Source of the DNA: Lepas anatifera
Lineage: Eukaryota; Arthropoda; Thecostraca; Lepadidae
DNA: 64,000 nucleotides
Direction: 5' to 3'
NCBI GenBank assembly: GCA_034440635.1
Contig: JAOTON010001031.1
Location: 744,001 to 808,000 of the forward strand
Position numbers and translations under genes: made by a program. The notes beneath the pieces were generated by a model that worked only from the letters and a program-made list of their open reading frames with translations, was not told the origin of the DNA and did no database searches. This document shows, piece after piece, positions 23,843 through 33,673 of this stretch. Positions within the stretch are counted from its first letter, which is position 1. The number at the start of each line of letters is the position of its first letter.

Positions 23843-23995
23843 CAATGACGGATACAAAGGGGGAGCCCAGTCCCCCCTGCACATGTCAGAGTGCAGATAG
23901 CAAATGCATGGCCGAAGGCTTTTTCCGAGGCAATGGCAGGGGAGGCTGGAGCCTCCTAGCACTCCCCTTCAAATGAAGTCCTGGATCCGCCATTG
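23843..23995 (-). mobile_element. Short MITE, family F, copy 1
   Basis: The termini CAATGACGGATACA and, inverted, CAATGGCGGATCCA bound 153 bp. The minus strand aligns along its length with 56383-56550, including AGCCTCCCCTGCCAT followed by GCCTCGGAA. No clear target duplication is visible. It is non-coding. Confidence 0.7.
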
Positions 23996-24484
23996 ATGAC
24001 TGGACACCCCTAAAGATATGGTTCCCCATCTCAGATTTGACTGCAGGTACATACATACATACCTATATAGTTATTTGGAAAAGTACTGTGCTCGAAATAT
24101 CAGACACGTACCTGACTGGTTCAGGCTCTACCGGACTTTGCTCTACAAAGAGTGTAGGGCTGTTTTCCCCATGATTTGCATTATAATGGTCATAACTAAT
24201 TAAATCTGTGATATTAAAACTCTAACTTGTACTTTTACGTAATTCATGGTCCAAAATCGGACGCTGCCGATTCCATCGCTGTAAAAGAGGTATAGCACAC
24301 CTCAAATTGATACGCGAGCAATACACCGTATGAAAAGGCTGAGAACAGTTCTTTACGGATTTTCCGTCTCATCAAGAAAACAAAATGCCACCTCTATGTG
24401 GACTCGCCAGGAAGAAAACGAAAGCCCCGTGTTAAGCTGGATATAATGGGCTAATCCTTTCTGCGTTGCACTGTGATCAGCAGG

Positions 24485-24555
24485 GTGTCGGTGGCTCAGT
24501 GGTAGAATGCTCGCCTGCGACGCGGGCGGCTCGGGTTCGATTCCCGGCCGATGCA
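24485..24555 (+). tRNA. tRNA-Gly-like gene with anticodon GCG (probably pseudogene or recoded)
   Basis: It is a 71-nt cloverleaf. The D region is GTGGCTCAGTGGTAGAATGC, the anticodon arm CTCGC-CTGCGAC-GCGGG, and the T arm CGGGTTCGATTCCCG. Body, length and box A/B match eukaryotic tRNA-Gly(GCC), but the anticodon at 24517-24519 is GCG, which would read arginine CGC. The 5' acceptor strand is GTGTCGG against 3' CCGATGC, so two pairs are weakened to G-U. Its inverted partner at 25214-25284 has GCC and a perfect acceptor stem. The simplest reading is a decaying copy with one anticodon base changed. Confidence 0.8.
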
Positions 24556-24718
24556 TTTTCCTCACATCTTATAAACGCTTGCTCCGTTTCCTGAGCCACA
24601 TTTTGAAGGGAATTCGGCACCTTCGATATAACATTTTAACGGTGATAGCCAAGGTGCAACATTCCCTTTAAAGGGAGGTGCCACATTCCCTTTCCCACAT
24701 TCCCTTTACAGAGAGATA

Positions 24719-25026
24719 AGCCCTGTTCCAGCTGTCAGCACAGTTTTGTCAGCACCAATCAGCGGACCGCGTTGCGCCTACGTCACAGGACTGTAGCCTC
24801 TCCCCGGGAACTAGTTCTAGAGGTTTTACGGGCTGACGGCCTGCTGTTTGCGCTGATGAAAAATAGTAAGTGCACGAAGTGGCAGTCTAATATTTTTAAT
24901 GGTGTAAAGGCTTAAGTTCCCTTTGCTTAGCACAAACAAGAGGCGGTTATGGCACTGATGTTACTTTTCTGGAGGAGAGGTTAGAGGTCCTGCTGACAAA
25001 ACTGTGCTGACAGCTGGAACAGGGCT
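24719..25026 (+). mobile_element. MITE family C, copy 1 (ATA target duplication)
   Basis: The terminal inverted repeats begin AGCCCTGTTCCAGCTGTC and extend for over 30 bp (to about TTTTGTCAGC). ATA is duplicated at 24716-24718 and 25027-25029. Joining the flanks restores GAGATAGCCAAGGTG, a motif that occurs in related sequence nearby (24640). A second copy lies at 44200-44524. A 3-bp duplication is compatible with PIF/Harbinger-like transposition, though that family usually duplicates TWA. It is non-coding. Confidence 0.85.
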
Positions 25027-25213
25027 ATAGCCAAGGTGCCATATTCCCTTTAAAGGAAGGCGCCACATTGCCTTTAAAGGAAGGTGCCACATTCACTTTA
25101 AAGGGAATGTGACACCTTGGCGATCTCCGTTAAAATATTATAATGAAGGTGCCGAATTCCCTTCAAAATAGGGCTCCAGAAACGTAGCAAGCGTTTATAA
25201 GGCGTGAGCAAAA

Positions 25214-25284
25214 TGCATCGGCCGGGAATCGAACCCGGGCCGCCCGCGTGGCAGGCGAGCATTCTACCACTGAACCACCGATGC
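25214..25284 (-). tRNA. tRNA-Gly (anticodon GCC)
   Basis: It is a 71-nt gene with acceptor GCATCGG/CCGATGC, D arm TGGTTCAGTGGTAGAATGC, anticodon loop CTGCCAC (GCC at 25250-25252), T arm CCGGGTTCGATTCCCGG and discriminator A. Every expected pair is present, and boxes A and B for RNA polymerase III are canonical. No T-run of four or more immediately follows on the minus strand (TTTTGC comes first), so termination would need checking. It looks functional, but it sits in one arm of an inverted-repeat unit and could be an element-borne copy. Confidence 0.88.
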
Positions 25285-25587
25285 CTTGCGACACACGCTC
25301 TAACACCGAAAGGATTAGCGCCTTATATTCAGCTCAACACAGCGCTTTCGTTTTCCTTCTCTTGAATCCAAATAGACGTGGCGTTTTGTTTTCTTGATGA
25401 TACGGAAAATCCGTTAAGAACCGCTATCAGCCTTTTCACACTCAGTACTGTTCGCGTATCAATTTGATGTCTCCAGTCGCCGCGGCCGGGTGGCCTCCCG
25501 CGGTCCCGTTGCGGCGGCGACACGAAGGGGAGACTGGGGAGACTTGGGACTCAGGAGACTTGAGACACCCAAATATATATGTATTAA

Positions 25588-26627
25588 CACGCGCATTGAC
25601 AGGGGTCTGATCCACCTTCGCTTTGACGGGGGCGGGTACCCGCCCCCTTAAGATCTCGAGAACCACGCTAGATAGCGAAAAACGGTAAACGGCATTGGGT
25701 AGCCCATTCACTTCTCCATCGAAAATATTTGAAGCATTTTTGTCGGGTCCCATTTAAGGTCACTAGAGGTCAAAACATGCCGTCATAGGGATAACATGTA
25801 AATGAAGGTTTTCGGTCATTACATCTGAACAAGTAAAGATAGAGCAAAACAACCTGTACTGTATGAATCCTCGCAGCAATCCGAATCGAATGATATATAA
25901 TATGACCATGCTAGGTCAAATCAAGCATACGCGTCGGAAAAGGGGGCCAGGGGGCCTGGCCCCCCACTTTTGGCCAAAAATTTCCTGATCTCAGTCAAAA
26001 TGAGAGAAAGCCGGACATTTTTATTTCCAGCCGCTGCGGAAGGCAACAAGGAGCCCAAATTCGAAGAGTTTTTGGTCCTGATGTTGAAAGTTTTTGTCAG
26101 CATCAGGTTGAAGTTTGGCTGGCCCCCCCACTTTTTGCCAGTGGCGACACTTATGAAATCAAGGACTTGATCTGACCTGAGGTCAGGTCGAGGTCAAATT
26201 AGGTAAAATGCATATCATTAGAACCGCAAAGACAAGGCAAATCTAATGCAGTTAAAACAAACGCCTTATCACCATCCAATACTAAGTTATTCAGTTAAAA
26301 CTATTTTTCCCGTGTATTTTCAATGGAGGAGTCATGGCGCGTACCTGACTTTAGGTCATCGATGTAAAAAAATACCGAAACATATTTTAGAGACCTCGGC
26401 GAGCTCGTTATGTGATATGAATTTCAATCGGATAAGTTCACCCTGTTCCGACTTATGCTATGTTAAACTTTTTGAGGTCAGGTCACTTGACCTCTGCTGG
26501 GGACCTTATCTGAGATGACCTAACCTTAAGATTTTGGAAAAAGTTGTAAAAATAAGGAAAGAAAGGTATGCCTATGCTATCTCCAAAAAACCCGAGGGGC
26601 GGGTACCCGCCACCATCATTGCGCGTG
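25588..26627 (-). mobile_element. Family A TTAA element, complete ends, carrying a hAT-type insert
   Basis: The doubled terminus lies at the left here (CACGCGCATTGACAGGGG, then CTTTGACGGGGGCGGG), so the element is reversed. TTAA lies at 25584-25587; the other side reads TTAG (26628-26631), a decayed duplication. Without the 238-bp insertion-plus-duplication at 25926-26163 it is about 800 bp. It has lost most of the GCGGCGCGTAGCGCCGCCG segment near its 5' end. It lies outside the satellite in AT-rich sequence. Confidence 0.88.
25926..26155. mobile_element. hAT-type MITE inserted in a family A element
   Basis: It is 230 bp, bounded by imperfect inverted termini CATACGCGTCG and CATAAGTGTCG. An exact 8-bp duplication AAATCAAG lies at 25918-25925 and 26156-26163; 8 bp is the hallmark of hAT elements. 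Other family A copies read through this position without interruption. A GGGGGCCAGGGGGCCTGGCCCC palindrome-like stretch follows the left end. It has no transposase. Confidence 0.85.
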
Positions 26628-26656
26628 TTAGCCGTCACAAATGTATTTCCGGTGAT

Positions 26657-26684
26657 ATATATATATATATATATATGTGTGTGT
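26657..26684 (+). repeat. (TA)n-(TG)n microsatellite
   Basis: About ten TA dinucleotides followed by TG units. Nearby frames with YIYIYI runs are its translation. Confidence 0.9.
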
Positions 26685-26869
26685 ATTTTGGCCATATATT
26701 TTCTCTCAAACACTGTCGATTAAACTTCAGCGAACAGTTCGTTTTAGCTAGTTTTCTGTTTTCGTTTTCGCAGGTTCGTATAAGTTTTTTCACTCTGTTG
26801 TCGTTGATGGAAGATAATATAAGTCCTAAATCGGTAGGCATTACACAGTTATATTATTCACGGCATTTA

Positions 26870-26930
26870 CAGGTACAGTCGACGTTTCGAAGGCTTTCAG
26901 CGATCATTATCGAGACATTAATGACATAAC
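26870..26930 (-). ncRNA. Possible degenerate hammerhead-ribozyme motif of a Penelope-like element
   Basis: On the minus strand the segment reads CGATAATGATCGCTG, AAGCCTTC and CGAAACGTC. CGAAACGTC matches the conserved GAAA plus cleavage-site side of the short type I hammerhead motifs known from Penelope-like pseudo-LTRs. The other core strand, expected as CTGATGA, is only approximated (CGATAATGA). The motif lies about 220 bp beyond the stop of a Penelope ORF on the same strand, as the family's architecture predicts. It is probably inactive. The call rests on motif and context. Confidence 0.4.
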
Positions 26931-27149
26931 CACATAAAAATATTACATACAAAAGCACATATTATATAAAAGTCGTGGCAGGGTCGAGGGGATTTCAAAA
27001 GATGATCGGTTGTATGAAGAATGAAGCTCACAATATGTATGAACATATGATAACGTGACTAAAGCTTTTAACTTGCTCTTTTTGAGCATACACAAAAAAA
27101 CATGAGGCCTAAAGTCTTTCACAATTTTTTTCTTCTTAGCTTACAGTTG

Positions 27150-27750
27150 TCATGTATTCCACAGATGGAGCTTCTCAGTTTGATCGAGTTGCGTGTTTAG
27201 TTCAGGGTTGTGTTCGCGGATGTATAGTGCTTCTGTGATCCATATTCTGAGATGATCATTGATATGCTTGTGCGTAAATGTGTTGTCGGTGAGGATTTTT
27301 CTGGTGAGCTGTGTTTAGTGGTGTTATTCTACGTGGTTCTTGATGGAGCTGGTGTGACCTGGTGCTTTGTGTAGAGTGAGGCGTCGTGAGAGGGATGTTG
27401 TCGTGGCACCGGTGTACTTAGCGGCAATGAGCCTACAGTCTCCTAAGGGGCAGTTAAATTGAGAAAGTACATTGGTGCGTGACAGAGGGGTAGTCTTGTC
27501 TGATGTGTTGTTGCGAATGATGAGGTTGGAAGTTTTTCTATTTTTGTAATAGATGCAGCTGGGTGTCAGAATTTGTGCACCTTAAGTTGTCGCGAATGAT
27601 ATGCTGCATGATTCTTTCGTCATCTTTATGGGCACTGCTCATAAAGTTGCGGTAGTAGAGCCTGATGGATTTTGCTTCTGGCGCCTTGTCACTACCGGTC
27701 TTTTTTAGATGTTTTTTGAAAGTCTCATCAACAACCTTGTTTTCGTCTGT
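27150..27750 (-). pseudogene. Penelope-like retroelement, RT C-terminus plus GIY-YIG endonuclease (fragment)
   Basis: The minus strand encodes an N-terminal piece with LYYRNFMSSAHKDDERIMQH, then after a frameshift near 27570 IYYKNRKTSNLIIRNN. It continues through NCPLGDCRLIAAKYTGATTT and SLSRRLTLH, and ends with WITEALYIREHNPELN. The spacing of the RT tail, CxxGxC, (K)Y(T)GATTTxLSRRLTxH and the terminal EAL...PELN block is that of Penelope-like elements, whose GIY-YIG nuclease nicks target DNA. Two in-frame stops lie after the LH motif, and the upstream RT core is missing. It is a dead 5'-truncated copy. The stop is at 27150-27152. Confidence 0.85.
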
Positions 27751-27890
27751 TTTCGTCTAACGGGCCCGAGAGTATATCTCAAGGGGCCCCGAGTTGGGCT
27801 CAGGCCCTTGAGGGCTAATCTGGGGCCTCCGAGGGGTTGTCTCAGGAGGGCCAAATACTCAGTCTCGGGGGTGGCTTAGCGCTGGGACAG
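27751..27890 (+). repeat. Short outlier of the GGTCTC minisatellite (J)
   Basis: Degenerate units such as GGGGCCCCGAGTTGGGCTC and TCTCAGGAGGGCC resemble the long array at 29560-30975. Confidence 0.65.
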
Positions 27891-29559
27891 CAGTACAAGC
27901 CCTATGCACAGCTTATCGGAGGTCCAAAGTCTGAGGGAGTCCTGACCCACAACCCCGAGTGATCTCCACCCATGGCTAGGGAGGGTAAGTGAGCGATTTC
28001 ATCAGAAGAACCCTCCAAGGAATAGGTATTATATGGCATCTGGGGCACACTCACATATCCCCTATATTGAGCGGTTTTTTCCTTTCTATATCTTCTAGAA
28101 TTTAGAATACAATCAAAACATATCGCTTTAGATATCATCTACGCCCATTGTGTGCGAAAAAAACGCAAATTGAATCATGCCGATCTGGCACCAGTGCCGA
28201 AGGAAATGTAAAAATTGATGTAGTTTTCATAATCTAGAAGAGCAAATCGAAGAGGAAATTTGTAACTTTAGCTGATTCTAGATTTATTAGCTTGCCCCGG
28301 ATCACTGTCTTCCTAAACATTCTGAACTGTTTTTTCAAATGTCTTCGTAGGAAACTAGACACACAAGGATAATGACAGAAATGAATGCACATAATCCAAA
28401 GAAGAAAAAATACTAGAAAAAATGAAAATGATAATAGCAGGGTTCACCAAGGCGATAAATAGACAGGGGCTTATTGTCTTTGTAATTTGGCCATCTACAA
28501 CGTAGCAAGGGTGAGAAAATAGCTGTGTTAAATTCAACAGGATCTGTCCGTGGAATAGACGTCATATAACGTCCGCGACACATTCCGATATGCCATGTAT
28601 TCTGCTCAATTTTTATTTTCGTTTCTTTGGAAATATCCAGAAAGAGTGAATGAATTCGGTGCTCGCAAAGCATTGGTAATAATTTCCCGTAGAGGAGACT
28701 GTAATTGCTTTGTGCTCAAAGCCATTGACCTTCAATACCTTCAATGCCTTCAAGATCAAAGCGTGTAGTAGTAGTAGTAGTATAAATTTAATTATGTAAT
28801 GTCATATGCACAAAACACATATAACAACATAGCGGATTGGCGCAAAAGCTCACAGCTTAACTCTAAGCACCTCTACAACAGTCATTACACTTATTTATAA
28901 ATTGAAAAACTTTAAGCAAAACCTCAACTAAACATAAAAATCTAGCCGCCGCCACGGCCACTGGTTGCCCCGCCTACGCGCCGGATGGCGAAGCACCGCC
29001 ACCGCCCCCGCCGGACACCACACGACTACGCGTGTTCAGCGCCGCCACCAGGAAGTTCTGAACGTGTAATGCTGATCAGTCTGATAGCCAGAGTGACTTG
29101 GGGTAGAGTCAGGTTTAACATAATTAACGCAGAAACATGACTTCTGGAATGTGCCATAAAGCTAGCTGTTTTTATAGCCAGATTGTCATATACATATGGG
29201 CCAGCTTTAGTACTTGGCAACCTAAATTTACCAACTCCTGGTCTGATCGAGAAAAATCAAACTATAAAGAAAATAAGAGGAAACACATAAAAGGGCAATG
29301 GAAAATTTTGTTTGGGGAAATATAAGGTTAGAATACGATACGAAAAACATGAGAGATGGCCCCCGGTTACTAAGGGAGCCCCCAACGGTTGTCAGACCAC
29401 CCCCCCTGGCTGGATCCTGGCTATGCTACTGCATTGTACATTTGGGAACACACAAAAACCTATTGGGGCACACACAGCACATTAGACACATGTTAACGTG
29501 CATGTGTGGACGGGTAGGCTTAAGATTTAGAGGACACGTTTTAGAGTCCCCCAGATTTT
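27891..29559. other. No gene recognised; GC-rich patch at 28945-29045
   Basis: AT-rich sequence without a convincing ORF, RNA gene or element end. A (GTA)n run lies at about 28767-28783. A GC- and CpG-rich patch at about 28945-29045 (CCGCCGCCACGGCCACTG) stands out from its surroundings. It could be an unlisted repeat or a regulatory patch; nothing shows which. Confidence 0.5.
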
Positions 29560-30975
29560 TTCTCATAGGCCCCCAAAAGCTAGTCTCGGGGCCCCCAGAT
29601 TCGGTCTAGTTGGTCTCAAGGTCCCAAGAGTTGTTCTCGGAGGCCCAGAGTTGGTCTCGTAGGGCCCTTAAAAGTTAGCATGGGGGACCCCAGAGTCAGT
29701 CTCGGGGTCCTCAGAGTCGTTTACGGGAGCCTCAAGAGTTGTTCTCGGGGGGCGCCAAGAGCTAGTCTCGGGATCCCAGAATTGGTATCAGAGGGTATCC
29801 CAGGGACTAATCAGAACTAACAGAGGGCCTCCCACAGTCGGCCTCAGGTCGGGCTCGGGGGCCGCGAGTTGTTCTGCGGGCCCGCGAGTTGTTCTGGGGA
29901 CCCCGAGTTGTTCTGGGGCCCGCGAGTTGTTCTGGGGCCCGCGAGTTTTTCTGGGGACTCCGAGTTGTTCTGGGGCCTGCGAGTTGTTCTGGGGCCCGCG
30001 AGTTGTTCTGGGGCCCGCGAGTTGTTCTGGGGCCCGCGAGTTGTTCTGGGGCCCGCGAGTTGTTCTGGGGGCCCCGAGTTGTTCTGGGGCCCGCGAGTTG
30101 TTCTGGGGCCTGCGAGTTGTTCTGGGGCCCGTGAGTTGTTCTGGGGACCCCGAGTTGGTCTGGGGCCCGCGAGTTGGTCTGGGGCCCGCGAGTTGTTCTG
30201 GGGACCCGCGAGTTGTTCTGGGGGCCTGTGAGTTGTTCTGGGGACCCAGGAGTTGTTCTGGGGCCCGCGAGTTGTTCTGGTGACCCAAGAGTTGGTGTCG
30301 GAGAGCCCTCAATGATTTGTCTCAGGGGCCCCAGAGTTGGTCTCGGGAGGCCCACAAGTGTTGGTCTCAGAGCCCAAAGTTTTGGTCTCGATCTCTCAAA
30401 AGCTGCCTCAGAAGGCCCTAACGTTGTTGCGCTGTTGCAGAAGCGGTGTTGGACAGCTGTTTTCGCGGGCCCCAAGTGGTGGTCTCAGGAGCGTCACGAT
30501 TTGTTCTTGGAGATCAATAATTGGTCTTGGGACCCCAGGGCTGGTCTGGAATGGCCTCGGCGATGGTCTTGAGGGCCCTCAGGAGTTTGTGTCGAGCCTT
30601 TTAAATTGGTCTCTGGAGGCCCACAAGAGTTAATCTCAGGGGCCCAAAGTTGTAGTCTCAGACCTCAAGAAGTTGGTCTCAGAAGACCCCCAGAGTCGGT
30701 GTCGGGGCCCCATGCGCTGTTTCGGAAGGCCCACAAGAGTTGGTCTCAGTGGCCCAAAGTTTTGGTCTGGGGCCCAGGAGCTGGTCTCAGAGATTCCCAA
30801 GAGTCCGTTTCGGAACCCTAAAGCTGGTTCGGGGCTTCAAAAGGTGGTCTTGAGGGCCTCAGTGTTGGTGTCAGGGCCCAAGAGTAAGTCATGAGAGCTC
30901 GCAGGGTTGATCTCCATGAGAGGGTCCAATAATTAGTCTCGGGAGCACCCCAGAGTTTGTCTCTGGGTCTGAAAT
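29560..30975 (+). repeat. GGTCTC/GTTCTG minisatellite array (J)
   Basis: A regular core at about 29862-30290 repeats CGCGAGTTGTTCTGGGGCC with a 19-bp period. Both flanks decay into longer irregular units (GGGCCCAAAGTTGGTCTCAG). Because 19 is not a multiple of 3, all frames stay open through the core, giving three overlapping sense frames (PASCSGARELFWGPRVVLG type) and two antisense ones (GPRTTRGPQNNSRAPEQLA type). These are repeat artefacts. The unit aligns loosely with the CCAGATCAGCTCAGGGGGC unit of 51062-54570. Confidence 0.93.
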
Positions 30976-30977
30976 AC

Positions 30978-31122
30978 TGGTGGCTGAACTGGGGGGGGGC
31001 ACCGGGATACACTGCATCCCTTAAATCATAAATTTTAACAATATCCCTATGGCGTTGACTGGAAAGAAATGGGTTGAAAAGCTCATGGTGCCCCCTTGAA
31101 TTCGAAAGTTCCGCCGTCACTG
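30978..31122 (+). mobile_element. Short MITE, family G, intact copy
   Basis: It ends in CCGCCGTCACTG and begins CTGGTGGCTGAACTGGGG. The body TGGCGTTGACTGGAAA and AAGCTCATGGTGCCCCC is nearly identical to 55453-55575, where a second copy is split by the 2.25-kb piggyBac-like element. It acts as the unoccupied-site reference for that insertion. Confidence 0.75.
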
Positions 31123-32319
31123 GTCCGGAATAAATGATAAAAGATACCAGTCGTATTTAGCAAAAGAGACATTGCAACAAGCCAGTTGGGTAAACACAGC
31201 CAGGAAGTGTAAATTGATTCTGTCAAAATAATGTAACTTGTTCGCACGTTTGTCAAGGACCAAATCATACCAGCAGCTCGATTTCTGCTTTCTTTCCTGT
31301 CCCATCTTCTTTTGTCCTGGAAGGCTTTCCCGTACATAATGAGGCGGTTGTTTTGTTATAATCGCCCTTGTCTGAGAGCTTGTATTCTTAATGCGCACCT
31401 CTACCTAATATCTAATATCCTTACAGCAATTGAAGTATGATATCAAATAGGTCATATATTTGATCCATAATAGGCAAAGGGAGAAATATATCCACCGGAA
31501 ATAATTTCCTGAGTGGACGGCTAATTTTTTGGTCATCGTTCATACGTTCATAAAATGTAACATCATTTTTAAATTTGAAATGTGCATTGGGTTTGTTTAA
31601 GTATTTTATAGATAATTTTTCGGTATATTTCATCGCCAAAAATAAATTGGAATGTCTTGGGTGTCATCTTAAAGAGAATATGTGACAGATTATCTTTCAA
31701 TTCATGACTTTATCATGACCGAGTGTCTTTGATTTTTTTCATCTTGAACTGTAGGTGATCAAATATTTGAGTGTCATGCATACAAAATTAGTAAAAATGC
31801 CATCTTACAGCAAACGAATGATTTCATTTCATTTGTGTCGCTGCATTATTGCGCACATGGGTTATGCACTGGTATTATGGTGCAACCTTGTTTTACGTTT
31901 AATATCATTGGCTTCATACATACTCTCTTCTGTTGAATTCTGCGGGTCGTTGAGAAAACGACAACTCCTTGACTAGCCAGGGCACGCTCACAAACGAGCA
32001 GTAGACGCAACTCATAATTTTAATTCCATCTTTGGTCATGCGGAAGAGGTCTAACATAATTGCTTGTTGAAATGTGATATCATTTCCCAACGAAAGTATA
32101 GAGAGGCAGTTTACCTCAATGCAGGATTGTGGGTCCCGACATATAATGAACCTGGTTTTTGTGATACATAGGTTTTTACCGAAAGCGAAACCGGGGAAGC
32201 GCATTCAGGTAAATACCGACTGTGAGCATCTAAAGCTAGATCCAGTTCTAAGGAAAAATGTGCTTTCTAAAGCTGAATCCAAAATAAATAGACCTTCAAA
32301 TCTTGAACTGTAAAAAATC
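31123..32319. other. No gene recognised
   Basis: AT-rich sequence with scattered short frames on both strands, none with recognisable motifs, codon periodicity or neighbours that would support a gene. Confidence 0.5.
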
Positions 32320-32452
32320 GCACTACAACAGGAGGCACACCCCAAAATAAGTGGATGTTTTTTGCAGACTTGAAAAATTGGGAGGGCACACCTAGGTGGG
32401 GGCACACTCTCAAATTCCCCCCTCCGAAACGAAATCCTGGTTGCGCCACTGG
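32320..32452. mobile_element. Short MITE-like repeat ending GTTGCGCCACTGG
   Basis: GGCACACC-rich sequence (CACACCCCAAAATAAGTGG, GGGGGCACACTCTC) ends in CCTGGTTGCGCCACTGG, a terminus of the kind seen in the other CAGTGGCG-type MITEs here. The left end is unclear. A related GGCACACC stretch starts at about 49018. Confidence 0.45.
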
Positions 32453-32532
32453 TGAGAGTTCATGGAATGAGTTCGGTTTTTGAGTATGCTTGGCAGACGA
32501 AATTGCAGGCACTAATTTCGAGTCCAGACTTG

Positions 32533-32725
32533 TAGAGTCGCTACTCAGAGTCAGAGTCGACTCTGAGTCGACTCAAAATTTCCTTGAGTCAGAGTTGAGT
32601 CGACTCACTTCCAGATTTGGGTTGAGTCTGAGTCGACTCAACTGTTCGACCAGTTGAGTCGAGTCAGAATCGGAGTCAGTCTCTAAGCTGTGAGTCGGGA
32701 GTTGAGTCGACTCTGCACTCTTTTT
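32533..32725. repeat. GAGTCGACTC-rich dispersed repeat, copy 1
   Basis: Dense GAGTC and GAGTCGACTC units are interrupted by fixed spacers (TTTCCTTGAGTCAGAGTTGA, AAGCTGTGAGTCGGG). The same arrangement occurs at 46600-46800, so this is a dispersed element with a simple-repeat body and not an independent microsatellite. Confidence 0.8.
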
Positions 32726-32887
32726 CTTAACATATCTGATCACATCGCTGGCGTTTTAGAAATGTTTGCACATAATACTTCATGATTTTATATTGCAATT
32801 TGGTAATAGTAGGGAACTTATTACCTATTATTCATATCAGCACTACTCCTATCCCGGGATCAGTCATTGGCAAAAATAAGTTGTGTA

Positions 32888-33087
32888 CAGGGATGCGGAG
32901 CCGGAGCCGGAGCCGGAGCCGGTCGGAGCCGACCATTCTGCTCGGAGCCGGAGCCGGAGCCGGAGCCGCCAAAACACTTTTGATCGGAGCCGGAGCCGGA
33001 GCCGGAGCCGCCAAAACACTTTTGATCGGAGCCGGAGCCGGAGCCGGAGCCGCCAGAAAGGGTCCGGCTCCGGCTCCCAAAGAGCTC
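32888..33087 (+). mobile_element. GGAGCC-hexamer element, copy 1
   Basis: It starts CAGGGATGCGGAGCC and contains four (GGAGCC)n blocks, the first three separated by short spacers. AAAACACTTTTGATCGGAGC occurs twice. Copy 2 lies inverted at 36790-36968 and ends with the complement CCGCATCCCTG. The CAGGG start resembles hAT termini; this is inference. Long RSRSRS and GAGAGA frames on both strands come from the hexamer. Confidence 0.75.
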
Positions 33088-33306
33088 TAAAATTATCAAA
33101 ATCAAACGTGAAATGGTCACATTTTACCTCGTGAGATGTCACATGGAAACACCTTTATTCACCTGAAAATTACATTTTCTCAATATGTTATGTATATCGA
33201 GATTAATGAAATATTGCAACTAGGGTGTTCCGTAGACGGTCTCACTCTCGGGCAGGTAATGCGCCCCGGCCATTTAGCATGGGCAGAAATTGGCAACAAA
33301 TGAAAG

Positions 33307-33656
33307 CATTGGCGGACACTGGCGGATCCATGAGAGGGAGCAAAAAGGCATTTGCTCCCCAAACTGCCCAATTTTTGGCGATTTTCTTAAAAACCATATG
33401 TTTTTCACAATTTACCCTATACCGTCGGCCTGCATCCGCCCCTGTTGACAGACGCAGGGGGATGCCATTCCGGTCATGCCCCCCCCAAAGCCCTGGAAGG
33501 GGGGCAGACTATCTTTTGGCCCCCAAAGGCCAAAGAAATTGTTTGAAAAAGATGTTTACACTAGGTCTGTCGAGCAATAAAATCTTTGCTCCCACCTCCC
33601 CCCCAGGGGAGCTATCATGTACTCGGAGAAGTAGTTTATACTAGGTCTGTCGAGAA
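33307..33656. mobile_element. Family I hAT-type MITE cluster (partial copies)
   Basis: CATTGGCGGACACTGGCGG near 33307 and GCATCCGCCCCTG near 33432 are family I-type termini. From 33450, GACGCAGGGGGATGCCATTCC to TATACTAGGTCTGTCGAG parallels the reverse complement of 37140-37370. At least two partial copies appear joined. The last base abuts a hAT transposase remnant. Confidence 0.6.
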
Positions 33657-33673
33657 CACAGGGCAAAAAGGCG

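Larger units (their letters stand above)
24300..25465. mobile_element. Long inverted-repeat unit with a tRNA-Gly-like gene in each arm
   Basis: The left arm, about 24300-24680, starts with CAAATTGATACGCG. It reappears in reverse complement at about 25085-25465, with the same order in both: CGGATTTTCCGT, GAAAACAAAA, CGAAAGC, a tRNA gene, TATAAACGCTTGCT, TTTGAAGGGAATTCGGCACC. The arms differ at many sites, so they are old or have drifted. The centre holds AAAGGGAATGTGGCACC-type repeats (compare family H at 51735) and MITE C. It is either an inverted duplication of a tRNA locus or a foldback element that captured a tRNA. The minus-strand frame at 24353-24565 is antisense tRNA. Confidence 0.85.

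Noticed and set aside
24353..24565. 70-codon minus-strand frame (RPGIEPEPPASQASILPLSH)
   Set aside because: It is the antisense translation of the tRNA-Gly-like gene, a common database artefact.
26483..26929. Frames with IYIYIYI segments as transmembrane proteins
   Set aside because: They are created by the TA/TG microsatellite at 26657.
29788..30475. Long overlapping frames (up to 222 codons) rich in GPRTTRGPQNNSRAPEQLA
   Set aside because: They are translations of a 19-bp minisatellite. Several frames on both strands are open at once, as expected when a period not divisible by 3 lacks stops.
32782..33142. RSRSRS-, GAGAGA- and PAPAPA-rich frames resembling SR proteins
   Set aside because: They are produced by the GGAGCC hexamer on both strands. 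The start and end have no conserved protein sequence.
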